From: Heloderma charlesbogerti
Lineage: Eukaryota > Chordata > Lepidosauria > Squamata > Helodermatidae
Reading direction: 5' to 3'
Length of the DNA stretch: 64,000 nucleotides
NCBI GenBank assembly: GCA_026122225.1
Contig: JANEZZ010001492.1
Location: 558,001 to 622,000, forward strand
Shown: positions 43,133 through 46,959 of the stretch, piece after piece
Layout: each line of letters opens with the position of its first letter
How positions within the stretch are numbered: the first letter of the stretch is position 1
The notes under the pieces: generated by a model
What the model saw: only the letters and a program-made list of their open reading frames with translations
Databases searched by the model: none
What the model was told of the DNA's origin: nothing
Translations under genes and position numbers: made by a program

Positions 43133-43920
43133 CCTAATCACTGAAGGAGATACAGGATACATGTTTAGGTAACTGTTAGCAAATTTAATTAAAGCCATAA
43201 ATACAATGGTTGTAATTGTTACCATAAAAAGAACAAAAGAAATCCAACAGAAAAACTGCCTAAAGCATGAACTGGAGAAAGAATGAACTGGAATAAGATG
43301 TATTTGTTTACTTTAGAATTATTTGTATTTGTGTCCATTACTGTTAGTATGAAGTAATTTGTGCACTTTAAATTTAGTCATCTGCTAATATTCAGTATAC
43401 AAAGCTTAAAGACCTCTTTAAAACCAACGTGATACCACTTGATGCCTGCTCAGGAGTAAATGATTAGTTATTTCAGCCTGAGGATCCTAAATTATGGCAG
43501 ATGGAAGGCTTCAGGTCCACTTTTTCAGTCGAAGATTATCTTTGACCAGCCTAATTCAGTCATGAACTGCTGGATTTATTATAGTGTTGTTAGCTTCATC
43601 AGACTTTGCATAACACTCTTTTTGTATTGTTTCAATATTATCTTCTTCCTGTACGTTGGACAGCTGCCTTTCACACTGCCAGTGCAATCCTATACATGTC
43701 TATTTAGAAGTAAGCTCCATTGAGTTCAATGGGCTTTAATCCCAGGTAAGTGTGTACAGGATTGCATTCCATGTCTTTTTTTTTATGAATGTTTTTTGTA
43801 TACCAGATATAAGTGATGTACCTAAATGCTGGCTGTTCTTTGTGTTCTACTGTTTAATATGTCTAGAAGGTGTTTGTATTTTATCCCAATTCAAATAAAA
43901 TATTCTGTATGTAATTTATT
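8875..43920 (+). CDS. SNX10: SNX10, sorting nexin-10 (whole gene, six coding exons seen)
   Basis: Sorting nexin-10 is a small PX-domain protein that binds phosphatidylinositol 3-phosphate on endosomes. In mammals it works in endosome sorting, ciliogenesis and osteoclast acid secretion. Joining six exons with GT-AG sites and consistent phases gives 202 codons, against 201 in the human protein. The PX domain covers about residues 9-127. It contains [19 protein letters not shown] (residues 16-34), the phosphoinositide-binding [15 protein letters not shown] (50-64), LPELPSK (73-79) and DQRRQGL (92-98). Arg51 and Tyr32, whose substitution causes human osteopetrosis, are conserved. The C-terminus is acidic and serine-rich ([13 protein letters not shown]). 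Introns are 16.2, 1.5, 1.2, 13.0 and 0.43 kb. The 5' noncoding exon and promoter were not found and may lie to the left of the window. Identification is from recognised protein sequence; exon borders are read directly. Confidence 0.97.
8924..10085. other. SNX10 intron; no gene seen
   Basis: Start of the 16.2-kb intron. It is AT-rich with a short TATA/ACAGTATA low-complexity patch at about 9,785-9,815. Two overlapping antisense frames at 9,218-9,733 show no recognisable domain, no splice context and no repeat homology, and I treat them as chance. Confidence 0.55.
10105..10785 (+). mobile_element. BovB (RTE) LINE, 5'-truncated 3' end
   Basis: Encodes the C-terminal part of the BovB polyprotein: [20 protein letters not shown] (about 10,130-10,190), [43 protein letters not shown] and a C-terminal region that includes [19 protein letters not shown]. 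The 3' end has the BovB-specific GGGTCACGAAGAGTCAGACA followed by TGACTGAACAACAAC. It is very similar to 56.9-57.57 kb in this window. An in-frame TAG lies near 10,487. It is a dead copy inside the large SNX10 intron. Confidence 0.93.
10819..11063. mobile_element. Fold-back MITE with AGGGCCAAAA termini, second copy
   Basis: The left end is AGGGCCAAAACAGACATTAC and the right end is its inverse with small gaps (GATGTCTGCTTTGGCCCA). Inner arms also pair: TTTTATTCTAGAGTAGGTG against CACCTACTCTAGGATAGAAA. It shares ends with the element at 2,249-2,479. Both flanks are CT repeats, so the target-site duplication cannot be measured. Confidence 0.8.
11873..12088. mobile_element. Compound fold-back MITE (ACAACTCC/GGGAGTTGTAG core)
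   Basis: The outer arms AACTTGTGGTCCTCCAGATG and its inverse (CATCTGGAGGACCACAAGTT) are perfect inverted repeats around 11,881-11,900 and 12,051-12,070. Inside are three half-units of GGCCTACAACTCC / GGGAGTTRTAGGCC, so one internal half has been duplicated. The family resembles the hAT MITEs at 22,728 and 35,777 in its core but has different ends. Confidence 0.8.
12365..12691 (+). mobile_element. Sauria-type SINE (tRNA head, BovB-like tail)
   Basis: The head GGGCCGCGGTGGCTTAGAGG has a tRNA A box, and GCAGTTCGAGACCC gives the B box. The body has CCAACCTAGCAGTTCGAAA, TAGATAAATAGGTACTGCCT, GGCCACATGACC and CTCTTCGGCTTAGAAATGGA. The tail carries GACACGACTGGTCGGGG and the repeat ACCTTTACCTTT. This order matches the Sauria SINE known from squamates, which uses BovB machinery because its tail resembles the BovB 3' end. 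The copy is close to full length. Confidence 0.9.
13308..13488 (+). mobile_element. tRNA-derived SINE (family II)
   Basis: It starts GAGCCAGCGTGGTGCAGTGG, has a B box at about 13,350-13,362 (GGTTCAAATCC), then CAGCCATGAAG, CTTGGACCAGTCAC and CTCTCAGGCTAACCTACCT. It ends at an ACCATGTACATGCCTTGAG tail that abuts the CR1/L3 LINE. Confidence 0.85.
13489..16391 (+). mobile_element. CR1/L3-type LINE, 2.9 kb, endonuclease and reverse transcriptase
   Basis: A long but 5'-truncated CR1-group LINE in the SNX10 intron. The apurinic endonuclease is at about 13,490-14,010: [10 protein letters not shown] (about 13,770-13,800), HMLDLVFS and, after a stop codon near 13,979, SDHFPLT. The reverse transcriptase runs from about 14,680 to 16,160. 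Its motifs are [19 protein letters not shown] (about 14,868-14,925), [20 protein letters not shown] (about 15,072-15,130), [18 protein letters not shown] (about 15,245-15,297) and the catalytic [10 protein letters not shown] (about 15,348-15,377). The last 318 codons (15,206-16,159) are open. At least three stops or frameshifts break the full frame (near 13,979, 14,640 and 15,191). The 3' end is GGGCGGTATAGAAATGAAAT followed by AAATAAATGAATAAATA. ORF1 is missing. Confidence 0.95.
16975..17327 (+). mobile_element. Nonautonomous hAT element, 353 bp (family CAGKGCCAGC)
   Basis: The ends are CAGGGCCAGTGTCAA and TTGAGCTGGCACTG, inverted repeats of the hAT CAG...CTG type. They are flanked by the octamers GCTCTAAA (16,967-16,974) and ACTCTACA (17,328-17,335), which agree at six of eight positions as an aged 8-bp target duplication. 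A second copy lies inverted at 58,904-59,221. No transposase is encoded. Confidence 0.85.
17640..18428 (+). mobile_element. CR1-type LINE 3' fragment
   Basis: Encodes the C-terminal reverse-transcriptase region: [17 protein letters not shown], then [35 protein letters not shown] and [18 protein letters not shown] in shifting frames. The untranslated 3' end is CTAGATGGGGTTTTGGTCTG then CAGCATAGCTCTTTGTTCTT. It is the same family as 48.06-49.04 kb, with a deletion near 17,830 removing the Y-ALVRPHLEY block. Confidence 0.9.
18833..19008 (+). mobile_element. tRNA-derived SINE (family I)
   Basis: An older, diverged copy: CACAGCTCAGTAGAAGAGCA (A box), CCCACGATTAATCCC (B box), CAGCTCCAGTTA, GATAGACAATACTTGGCTAG and GGTAAAAGGTCGCTTTCTAT. 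It has the same order of blocks as 3,203-3,397. Confidence 0.75.
19010..19985. other. SNX10 intron; no gene seen
   Basis: Unremarkable intronic DNA. A short diverged dispersed-repeat fragment at about 19,497-19,585 (GGTTGCAATTCTAAATA, GGACTTACTTCTGAATGAGC) matches the roughly 90-bp repeats in the SNX10 3'UTR. Confidence 0.5.
20000..21170. mobile_element. Cluster of AACAACCC-rich fold-back elements
   Basis: At least three adjoining copies of one fold-back family. The first (about 20,000-20,560) has inverted ends (GCACATAACGCTAAG and TTGTCATTAGACATGAACC) around a unique core; its core block at 20,270-20,335 is shared, inverted, with 24,245-24,325. The second is at about 20,540-20,860. The third (20,866-21,170) is an almost complete hairpin: ACACATAACGACAACCCAGA pairs with the inverse TCTGGATTGTTGTTATGTGC at its far end, and GTTGTTAACC pairs with GGTTAACAAC around the centre at about 21,020. 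No coding capacity. The family could not be matched to a named superfamily. Confidence 0.8.
21175..22719. other. SNX10 intron; no gene seen
   Basis: About 1.5 kb without a supported exon or named repeat. A frame at 21,079-21,417 has no recognisable domain. It begins in the fold-back element, so I treat it as chance. Confidence 0.5.
22728..22860. mobile_element. Palindromic hAT MITE, 133 bp, perfect 8-bp duplication
   Basis: The ends CAGCCTTCCCCAACCTGGTG and its exact inverse (CACCAGGTTGGGGAAGGCTG) form long terminal inverted repeats. The centre has CAGCTCCCATCAGCCCCAGC against GCTGGGAGACATAG. The octamer CTGTAGGG stands on both sides (22,720-22,727 and 22,861-22,868), a perfect hAT-length target duplication. 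Further copies are at 34,940, 35,777 and 39,747. Confidence 0.92.
22971..23288. mobile_element. Nonautonomous hAT-like element, 318 bp (family CAGGGGTGG)
   Basis: The ends are CAGGGGTGGTC and its inverse GTCCACCCCTG. Internal landmarks TGCAAAAGACATACACT, GAGTCCTTCCACACA and CATCCAGAGATCTACCAGCA recur in the same order at 58,514-58,855, proving a dispersed family. The flanking octamers are ATGTACAT and TTTACAGT; the match is weak. Confidence 0.75.
23478..23913. mobile_element. Fold-back element, about 435 bp
   Basis: The outer ends are CTGGTTCGGATATAACAAGA and, inverted, TTCTTGTTACATCTGAACTG. The inner arms CCACAGTTCCCTGAGACATC (about 23,611-23,630) and GATGTCTCTGGGAACTGTGG (about 23,735-23,754) also pair. 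The end motif GGTTC-ATAAC is shared with the 20-21 kb fold-back cluster, suggesting one wider family. Confidence 0.7.
24028..24672. mobile_element. Fold-back element of the 20-kb family, with a hAT MITE inside it
   Basis: The left end GGCCTGGTTCTGACTTAATG plus CTAACCCATAG pairs with the right end, which is split: CCTTGGGTTAGTG lies before and TTATGTGTGAGACAGGTCA after a hAT insertion at 24,415-24,641. The core at 24,245-24,325 (CATGCCAGTATTTCAGCAAT, GGCATTTGGGATACAGGGAG) is the inverse of 20,270-20,335. Removing the hAT insertion restores the terminal inverted repeat. Confidence 0.8.
24415..24641. mobile_element. Nonautonomous hAT MITE, 227 bp
   Basis: The ends are CAGGGGTGGGCAAC and GTTGCCCACTTCTG, a 14-bp inverted repeat with one mismatch. 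The target duplication is GGTTAGTG (24,407-24,414) and GGCTAGTG (24,642-24,649), seven of eight identical. It lies within the terminal repeat of the fold-back element at 24,028-24,672, so it arrived later. Confidence 0.9.
25099..25185 (+). CDS. SNX10: SNX10 exon, residues 9-37
   Basis: Acceptor TTGCAG ends at 25,098 and donor GTAAGT starts at 25,186. The 87 bases are 29 whole codons in phase 0, encoding [20 protein letters not shown] and then YIDYEIFIH. This is the first beta-strand region of the PX domain. Tyr32, a site of human osteopetrosis substitution, is conserved. Confidence 0.97.
25920..26145 (-). mobile_element. CR1/L2-type LINE 3' tail
   Basis: The minus strand ends with GGCAGAAAGGAGGGATATAA followed by ATAATAATAAT, preceded by GCCACCTTGAGTGCC. 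This is the 3' terminus of a LINE of the CR1/L2 group; only the untranslated tail remains. Confidence 0.75.
26148..26515 (-). mobile_element. CR1/L3-type LINE 3' fragment
   Basis: The minus strand reads into the GTGGTATATAAATATTATAA tail. Its coding remnant includes the inverse of GGCAGGGAGTTCCACAG-A, the W-S-LP end of the reverse transcriptase domain, as at position 10-30 of the window. It is heavily decayed and directly follows another LINE tail. Confidence 0.8.
26722..26822 (+). CDS. SNX10: SNX10 exon, residues 38-70 plus two bases
   Basis: Acceptor TTTACAG ends at 26,721 and donor GTGAGT starts at 26,823; the exon is 101 bases ending in phase 2. It encodes [27 protein letters not shown] and QSNAVL. 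Arg51 and Arg53 of the phosphoinositide-binding motif are intact; human Tyr54 is Phe here. Confidence 0.97.
27322..27745. mobile_element. Palindromic MITE split by a CR1 3' end
   Basis: The left part (27,322-27,417) begins GGGGTGGGCAACCTAGTGCC and runs to CTTCTGGGAGTTGT. The right part (about 27,704-27,745) is CCAAAACATC, GGGCACCAGGTTGCCTACAC and CTG. Together they form the usual MITE palindrome of this genome. The middle 286 bp is a minus-strand CR1/L3 3' end. Confidence 0.8.
27418..27703 (-). mobile_element. CR1/L3 LINE 3' end inserted in a MITE
   Basis: The minus strand ends with GGGCGGTATAGAAATGAAAT followed by an (AAT)n tract of about ten units at 27,418-27,448. It is nearly identical in type to the 3' end of the LINE at 16,140-16,391. 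The 5' truncation lies at about 27,703. Confidence 0.88.
28041..28139 (+). CDS. SNX10: SNX10 exon, residues 71-103 plus two bases
   Basis: Acceptor TTTTAAAG ends at 28,040 and donor GTGAGT starts at 28,140; 99 bases, entering in phase 2 and leaving in phase 2. It encodes [16 protein letters not shown] and [16 protein letters not shown]. Lys79 and the Arg pair in DQRRQGL, which line the PX lipid pocket, are conserved. Confidence 0.97.
28625..28860 (+). mobile_element. tRNA-derived SINE (family II), nearly full length
   Basis: It contains GTTGGACTGGGACTCGGGAG, GGTTCTAGTCCC (B box), AGCCATGAAGCTCAGTGGGT, TTGTTGTGAGGATAAAATGG and the tail AGGTGGGATATACATGTAGT. The 5' end is slightly rearranged. 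Inserted 0.5 kb after the fourth coding exon. Confidence 0.88.
28870..30230. other. SNX10 intron; no gene seen
   Basis: Start of the 13-kb intron. Apart from a G-run at about 29,582-29,605 there is nothing I can assign to a gene, exon or named repeat. Confidence 0.5.
30238..30556 (+). mobile_element. tRNA-derived SINE (family II) split by a CR1 3' end
   Basis: The head and body (30,238-30,410) include GTGTGGTGTAGTGGTTAGAG, CTGCCATGAAGCACACTGAG and TTGTTCTGAGGATAAAATGG. The tail continues at about 30,505-30,556 (CTTGTGTTCCTTGAAGGCAA, GCGAGATATAAATG). About 95 bp of minus-strand CR1 3' end (30,411-30,504: TTTATACCGCCCAATAGCC) separates them. Confidence 0.85.
31050..31222 (+). mobile_element. 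tRNA-derived SINE (family I)
   Basis: Contains GGTTTGCATGCAGGAGATCC, the B box GGTTCAATCCC, CAGCATTTCAGGTAGGGGTG, GTCAGTGTAGACAATACTG and GGCCTGACTCGGTACAAG, ending CGCTTCCTATGTTTCT. The first part of the tRNA-like head is missing. Confidence 0.85.
31925..32255. mobile_element. Probable diverged fold-back elements
   Basis: Repeated and inverted short blocks: CTAACTACTAATTGTAGGT occurs twice in direct orientation, and AACCCA/TGGGTT and GTCCAGGTTTGGACATCATG, GTCTAGGTTCAGATGTCATG recur. The end motif ATTATGTCCGAACGGGCC resembles the ends at 23,478. The borders are uncertain. Confidence 0.5.
32910..32978 (+). repeat. (CTTC)n microsatellite followed by (ATTT)n
   Basis: About thirteen uninterrupted CTTC units run directly into three TTAT/ATTT units. 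Likely length-polymorphic. Confidence 0.97.
32980..33940. other. SNX10 intron; no gene seen
   Basis: Repeat-poor intronic DNA apart from a C-run at 33,111-33,125. No splice-flanked frame is recognisable. Confidence 0.5.
33955..34935. mobile_element. Large fold-back element (about 1 kb), interrupted by a MITE
   Basis: The left arm at 34,015-34,112 (TCTCCACTAAATTTAGAACA, ATGTCAATACAAAAGTGAAA, ATGCACAATATAAATACTAT) pairs with its inverse at 34,467-34,535 (TTGTATTGTGCATTTTCACT, TTTGTATTGACATATGGTCT, TTTAGTGGAGA). The pairing resumes at 34,894-34,920 after an inserted MITE. The loop between the arms (about 350 bp) is unique sequence with no recognised domain. The long arms and separate loop are compatible with a Penelope-like or other complex element, but I cannot decide. 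Confidence 0.65.
34541..34893. mobile_element. Fold-back MITE with TTGGGCAGAATCC termini
   Basis: The ends TTGGGCAGAATCCAA and TTGGATTCTGCCCAG are inverted, followed by pairing TGCCGATTCC and GGAATCGGCA. The inner arms GGAGGCAGGTTGGTGGAGCTC-like and GAGCTCTGTCGACCTGCCTC surround the centre at about 34,700. It sits in the right arm of the older fold-back at 33,955-34,935. Confidence 0.8.
34940..35075. mobile_element. Palindromic hAT MITE (CAGCCTTCCCC family)
   Basis: The left end is CAGCCTTCCCCCAAGCTGGG and the right end is the inverse of that type (CCCAGGTTGGGGAAGGGTG). TTTTAAA flanks it on both sides, consistent with an aged 7- to 8-bp duplication. Same family as 22,728. Confidence 0.8.
35777..35912. 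mobile_element. Palindromic hAT MITE (CAGCCTTCCCC family)
   Basis: The ends are CAGCCTTCCCCAAGTTGGTG and CACCTGGTTGGGGAAGGCTG. The flanking octamers CCCTCTAC (35,769-35,776) and CCCTATAC (35,913-35,920) match at seven of eight positions, a hAT-length target duplication. Confidence 0.9.
36570..36757 (-). mobile_element. tRNA-derived SINE (family I), inverted
   Basis: On the minus strand: AGGGGCTGTAGCTCAGTGAT (A box), GCTTTGCATGCAGAAAGTCC, GGTTCAATCCC (B box), CAGCATCTCCAGGTAGGGCC, CAGTCAGTGTTGATAATATT, GTCTGACTCAGTATAAAGCA and the end GCTTTCTAT. This is the best-preserved copy of family I in the window. Confidence 0.9.
36760..39735. other. SNX10 intron; no gene seen
   Basis: About 3 kb of increasingly AT-rich, repeat-poor intron. 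A short ACAC tract lies at about 39,102-39,113. I found no splice-flanked exon and no named repeat. Low repeat density in an otherwise repeat-dense intron may mean older or constrained sequence. Confidence 0.5.
39747..39882. mobile_element. Diverged palindromic hAT MITE (CAGCCTTCC family)
   Basis: The left end CAGCCTTCC, the core ACTACAACTCCCATCATCCC and its inverse GGGTGATGGGAGTTGTAGCC are clear; the right end is decayed (GAAGAGGGCTC). The left flank is CTGTAGGG, the same octamer that flanks the copy at 22,728. Confidence 0.75.
39890..41148. other. End of the 13-kb SNX10 intron; no gene seen
   Basis: Very AT-rich sequence running to a long pyrimidine tract and the TTTAAAG acceptor at 41,148. 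No transposon signature seen. Confidence 0.5.
41149..41364 (+). CDS. SNX10: SNX10 exon, residues 104-175 plus two bases
   Basis: Acceptor TTTTAAAG ends at 41,148 and donor GTGACT at 41,365 is a weaker-than-consensus site; 216 bases, entering and leaving in phase 2. It encodes the end of the PX domain ([31 protein letters not shown]) and the extended C-terminal helix region that SNX10 and SNX11 share ([17 protein letters not shown]). It finishes in an acidic stretch ([16 protein letters not shown]). Confidence 0.97.
41796..41877 (+). CDS. SNX10: SNX10 last coding exon, residues 176-202 and stop
   Basis: The acceptor follows a strong CT tract and ends CTCTGCAG at 41,795. The 82 bases encode [27 protein letters not shown] and a TGA at 41,875-41,877. 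The serine-rich end matches the human C-terminus closely. The 3'UTR follows directly. Confidence 0.97.
42097..42102 (+). terminator. Proximal polyadenylation signal of SNX10
   Basis: AATAAA 220 bases after the stop codon, followed by moderately T-rich sequence. It could yield a short 3'UTR. Confidence 0.4.
42313..42412. repeat. Dispersed about 90-bp repeat in the SNX10 3'UTR
   Basis: Contains TTTACTCAGAAGTAAATCCC, CTAATGGGCCTTACTCCCAG and AAGTGTGCATAGGACTGCAG. The same blocks recur at 23,290-23,385, 43,680-43,770, 44,030-44,095, 53,120-53,205 and 63,660-63,755. The paired AGTAAG and CTTACT halves give it a fold-back look. I cannot name the family. Confidence 0.75.
43068..43130. repeat. (TG)n-(CA)n compound microsatellite
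   Basis: About eleven TG units, then TACACACACAGA and about thirteen CA units. Because the TG run is followed by a CA run, the transcript can fold back on itself. Confidence 0.95.
43680..43770. repeat. Dispersed about 90-bp repeat near the SNX10 3' end
   Basis: AGTGCAATCCTATACATGTC, AGAAGTAAGCTCCATTGAGT, TCAATGGGCTTTAATCCCAG and GTAAGTGTGTACAGGATTGC. This is the best-preserved copy in the window. The two ends (AATCCTATACA and TGTACAGGATT) are inverted, so this is a small MITE-like element. Confidence 0.8.
43894..43899 (+). terminator. Distal polyadenylation signal of SNX10
   Basis: AATAAA about 2.0 kb after the stop codon, followed within 30 bases by TGTATGTAATTTATTGTTTC, a T/GT-rich element. 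It is the most likely end of the full-length mRNA. Confidence 0.65.
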
Positions 43921-45105
43921 GTTTCCTATTCTTTAAATGTCAGAAGCTGATTTGGTTCATTTTTATATTAGTAGTGTTTTGATGATGAGACTTTACTCCA
44001 AAATGTAATGGGCTATTCTATTCCCACTTTCCTAAGAGTAAGTCCCACTGAGCTCAATGGGACACTTCTACGCAGATATGTATAGTACTGTCCTATTGGT
44101 TTTCTAAAAAGATGCCATGCATCTTCTACATTCAATTCCCCATTTTGGGGTTCATTTCTATGTCAACTCAGCCCCCACCCCTTTTCCCTATTTTTAAAAA
44201 TACATTATAGTTTTGTCTTTATACAAAATATAGAGAAGGAAGAGGGGAAAAGTAACTTGTTTCCCAAGTTTACGTTTTTGCATTATGTCATAAAAGGTAC
44301 CAGCTCTATATAAATTGTTCTTGCTGTTCAATATCTCATGGTCATAGGAGCAAAGAGGCAAATCTTAAAATTTACACACTTTATACATAAAATACATATT
44401 TTCTTGACAAAATGAAAAGACATGCATTCACCTACTCGGAACAGTTTTTGAAAGAAACAAACTCCATTTTATTCATTTTTAATTATGCATCTCATTTTTC
44501 TTTTTCAGCTAGATTATGTGTGTGTGTTTTACACAGAAATTTAAGCAAACACACACTCTTATTTAACAAAAAATGGAAAGTCTTTTGGTTCCTGGTAGCT
44601 ACAATAATACTGTAACAAATCAACAATAGTGTTTCTCTTCATAATAAAATCAAGTGTTTTCACTTAACATATACTTGTTTTACCAGTGACATATCCGACT
44701 TCACTTCATAGTCAATTTTAAAGTATTTTCTTCCAATATTAATTTGTGCTGCTTTTTAGCAAAGGCCTCAAGAACCCAGATTGACAAAGAAATGCATCTG
44801 CTTTTTTAAAAATAAAATCAAATTGCTTGTTTTCCTTCTTTTGAGTAGATCACATTTCACAGAATCCTTAGAAGAGGAAAGAGTTCTATGTACTCTCTTT
44901 TTTAAAAATGTGAAAATGCACCAATTTGCTGCTGTAGCATCTGTATATTACATTTTGCGCACTGTCACTTGGGCATCATTTTATGCCAGCCACAACTAAC
45001 TTGACACGATAGTGCCGGTTTTGCCTGACATTGCTACGCACATCCCTTTGAAAAACTGGCTAGCTCTTGTTCAACAACAAATAGCAAATATCAGAAACGC
45101 ACAAC

Positions 45106-45114
45106 TATAAAAGG
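45106..45114 (+). promoter_or_regulatory. Candidate TATA box upstream of the CpG-rich region
   Basis: TATAAAAGG, the strongest TATA match I noticed in the window, lies 1.2 kb after the SNX10 end in non-repetitive DNA and about 0.6 kb before the CpG-rich block. A start site would be expected near 45,135-45,145. No downstream coding exon was recognised. Confidence 0.3.
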
Positions 45115-45639
45115 AGGTGGGAAGAGAGCCAGTTTGTGAGGGCTGCGCGTCTCTTAACTTTCCAAATGTTAAAAAAGGAAGATCAAACCCTTTTCAAAGT
45201 AACCCACTCCCTGCCGGTTTCCCATGACAGAGGCACCGGCAAACTAAGTGCCCTACAATGCTCCATCGTCCCCCGCTTCCCCAAACCCTCTCAGCACTAT
45301 TTTTCCTCATTGGTTAGCTGCTTCTCCAGGTGGATGGGTGTTTTTTTTCTCTCCTCCTGGACTTAGCAACACCGCCAGTTCTATGCTTGCTTTCCAGAGT
45401 TGCCCCGGGCCCCTCGAGTAAAAGTCCCCCTCCCCATGCATGCTAACTTTTTCGTGTATAAAACAACAGCAGCAAAAGAGAACCCGCTCGGTAACCATCT
45501 GGCTTCACCCTAGGAGCAAAAGCAAGGAATGCCTAGTCATCAGCAAACCTTCTCCCTCCCTCCCAGTCTTTGCTCCTCTAGGCTGCCCTTTGCACCACCT
45601 GGAGTAGTAGTCTGCTGGTTTTCTTACCTCAGGGCCTTG

Positions 45640-46950
45640 ATCCACTCTTCCTTCCACCCCCCCTCCCCTCCGCTCCCTCTTCCACCCTGCATGTTGGACT
45701 TTTTTCCCTGCAGCTGCAAGTGCTGCGCGCTGAACTGCCGGCGTGTGCAGCGCGCTTGCTCAGCAGCGGCTCCCTCCTTCCCCCCCCCTCCCGCCTACCT
45801 CCCCTCCCTGGGAGTCTGTGTGTTCCAGGCGCCCTCGATGTGTGCCCAAGCTCTGCCGGGGGCTGTCGGGGGGGGGGGGGAGAGAAGCCTGCCGGCCTTG
45901 ATCCCGTAACCCATAGCAACGGCCCAAATATAGGAATGGGGGGGCGACAACAGTGTGTAGTGTGTGGGGGGGTCGAAGACAGGAGATGCAATCCATTAGC
46001 TGCAGATCATCAGAGCCAGGGCACCGCTGTGCAAAACATCATATAATCTAATAAATGTAAAATCCATATAGTGTAATACGGGGGAGGCTGGCGGCCCCGA
46101 TTCCGGTGAGGCTCTGAATCCACTCTGGGTTTCAGTCAGAACCAGCCAGAGTTCTAAAAGGGCTAGTTAGGTGCTGAGCCCTAACCCCCAAATAGGTTCA
46201 GCACCTTGGATAGCTCCTAGAGAGTTCTGGCTCGTTCTGAATGGATGCACAGGCCCACCGACATCGGAGCCACCAGCCTTCACTGGTGTAATGGTATTAT
46301 TAAGCCAACTCTAAGGTCACCACACAGAAAGGAGAAGAGCGGGCAAGCTTTCGAGATCTCCCGAGCTCTTCCTTAGGGAAGCTCTTACAAAACGCGGGTG
46401 GGGGTGGGGGGAGGATGGATAAGAGGAAAAGAAAAAGGCCGGCTGGATGTGGTAGTTGCACACCCACACACCTAAAAACTACGAAAGAAGCGCAGTAGCC
46501 CTTGCCCTGAAGCGAGGAGAGTTTGGGCACGGGTTTGCACACGGCGAGGTTGAAGGCGTCGTTTGCCTCCGTGCAAATAATCGATAATTTCTCTTTCCCC
46601 CCCGCTCCCCGCGCGTCGCAGATGAATGCATGAAATGATAGACACAGCAGAGGCTGGAAAATGTGAGGCAAATATGCTATTTGGAGGGGGCCGGGGGGGG
46701 GGAGCCGACGACGACAAGTTTCCCAGGCGCCGGCTCGATGGCGGGCTTTTGTTATGCAAAAGCCCCGGCTGCCGGCTGTCGCTGGTGCGCGCAGAGAGAA
46801 CCGAGGTTGCCAGACGACTTCTTGGCGAAAGGGTCAGCGGCGCTTGGGGGGAGGGGCGGCGTATTGTTTTCCAGGCGCTATGCAGCGGCCTGGAGCTGAA
46901 GGCCCGTGAAAGGGGAGGAGGGGCGGGACGTGAGGCTGGGATGTTCTGAC
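45640..46950. promoter_or_regulatory. CpG-rich island, promoter candidate
   Basis: GC-rich DNA with many CpG dinucleotides, most densely at 46,500-46,930 (GCGCGTCGCAG, CCGACGACGACAAG, GGCGCCGGCTCGATGGCGGG) and at 45,720-45,780 (GCTGCGCGCTGAACTGCCGG). An Sp1-type GGGGCGGGAC is at about 46,919. Elsewhere in the window CpG is rare. A hAT MITE (46,079-46,285) sits between the two dense parts. Several overlapping proline- and arginine-rich open frames are by-products of base composition. In other amniotes (from memory) noncoding transcripts arise between SNX10 and SKAP2, so a lncRNA promoter is the likeliest explanation. Confidence 0.6.
46079..46285. mobile_element. Fold-back hAT MITE, 207 bp, inside the CpG-rich region
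   Basis: The right end read inward, CAGTGAAGGCTGGTGG, has the typical hAT CAGTG start; the left end CGGGGGAGGCTGGCGG is its diverged partner. Inner arms TCAGAACCAGCCAGAGTTCT and AGAGTTCTGGCTCGTTCTGA pair. The flanks are GTGTAATA (46,071-46,078) and GTGTAATG (46,286-46,293), seven of eight identical. Confidence 0.85.
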
Positions 46951-46959
46951 TGTGGAGAT

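Larger units (their letters stand above)
41878..43920 (+). other. SNX10: SNX10 3' untranslated region
   Basis: About 2 kb after the stop codon without another splice acceptor, ending shortly after an AATAAA signal at 43,894-43,899 followed by T/GT-rich sequence. An earlier AATAAA lies at 42,097-42,102, so a short and a long transcript are both plausible. It carries two copies of a roughly 90-bp dispersed repeat and a TG/CA microsatellite. The extent is inferred from signals only; no transcript data. Confidence 0.7.

Noticed and set aside
45529..46046. Overlapping open frames of 108-126 codons on both strands in the CpG-rich region
   Set aside because: They overlap each other in several frames, are rich in Pro, Gly, Ser and Arg as expected from GC-rich DNA with homopolymers, and show no domain or splice context.
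46300..46949. Open frames of 95-123 codons on both strands next to the CpG peak
   Set aside because: Frames on opposite strands share the same bases and depend on C/G runs. Nothing in the translations is recognisable. A real first exon cannot be excluded but is not supported.
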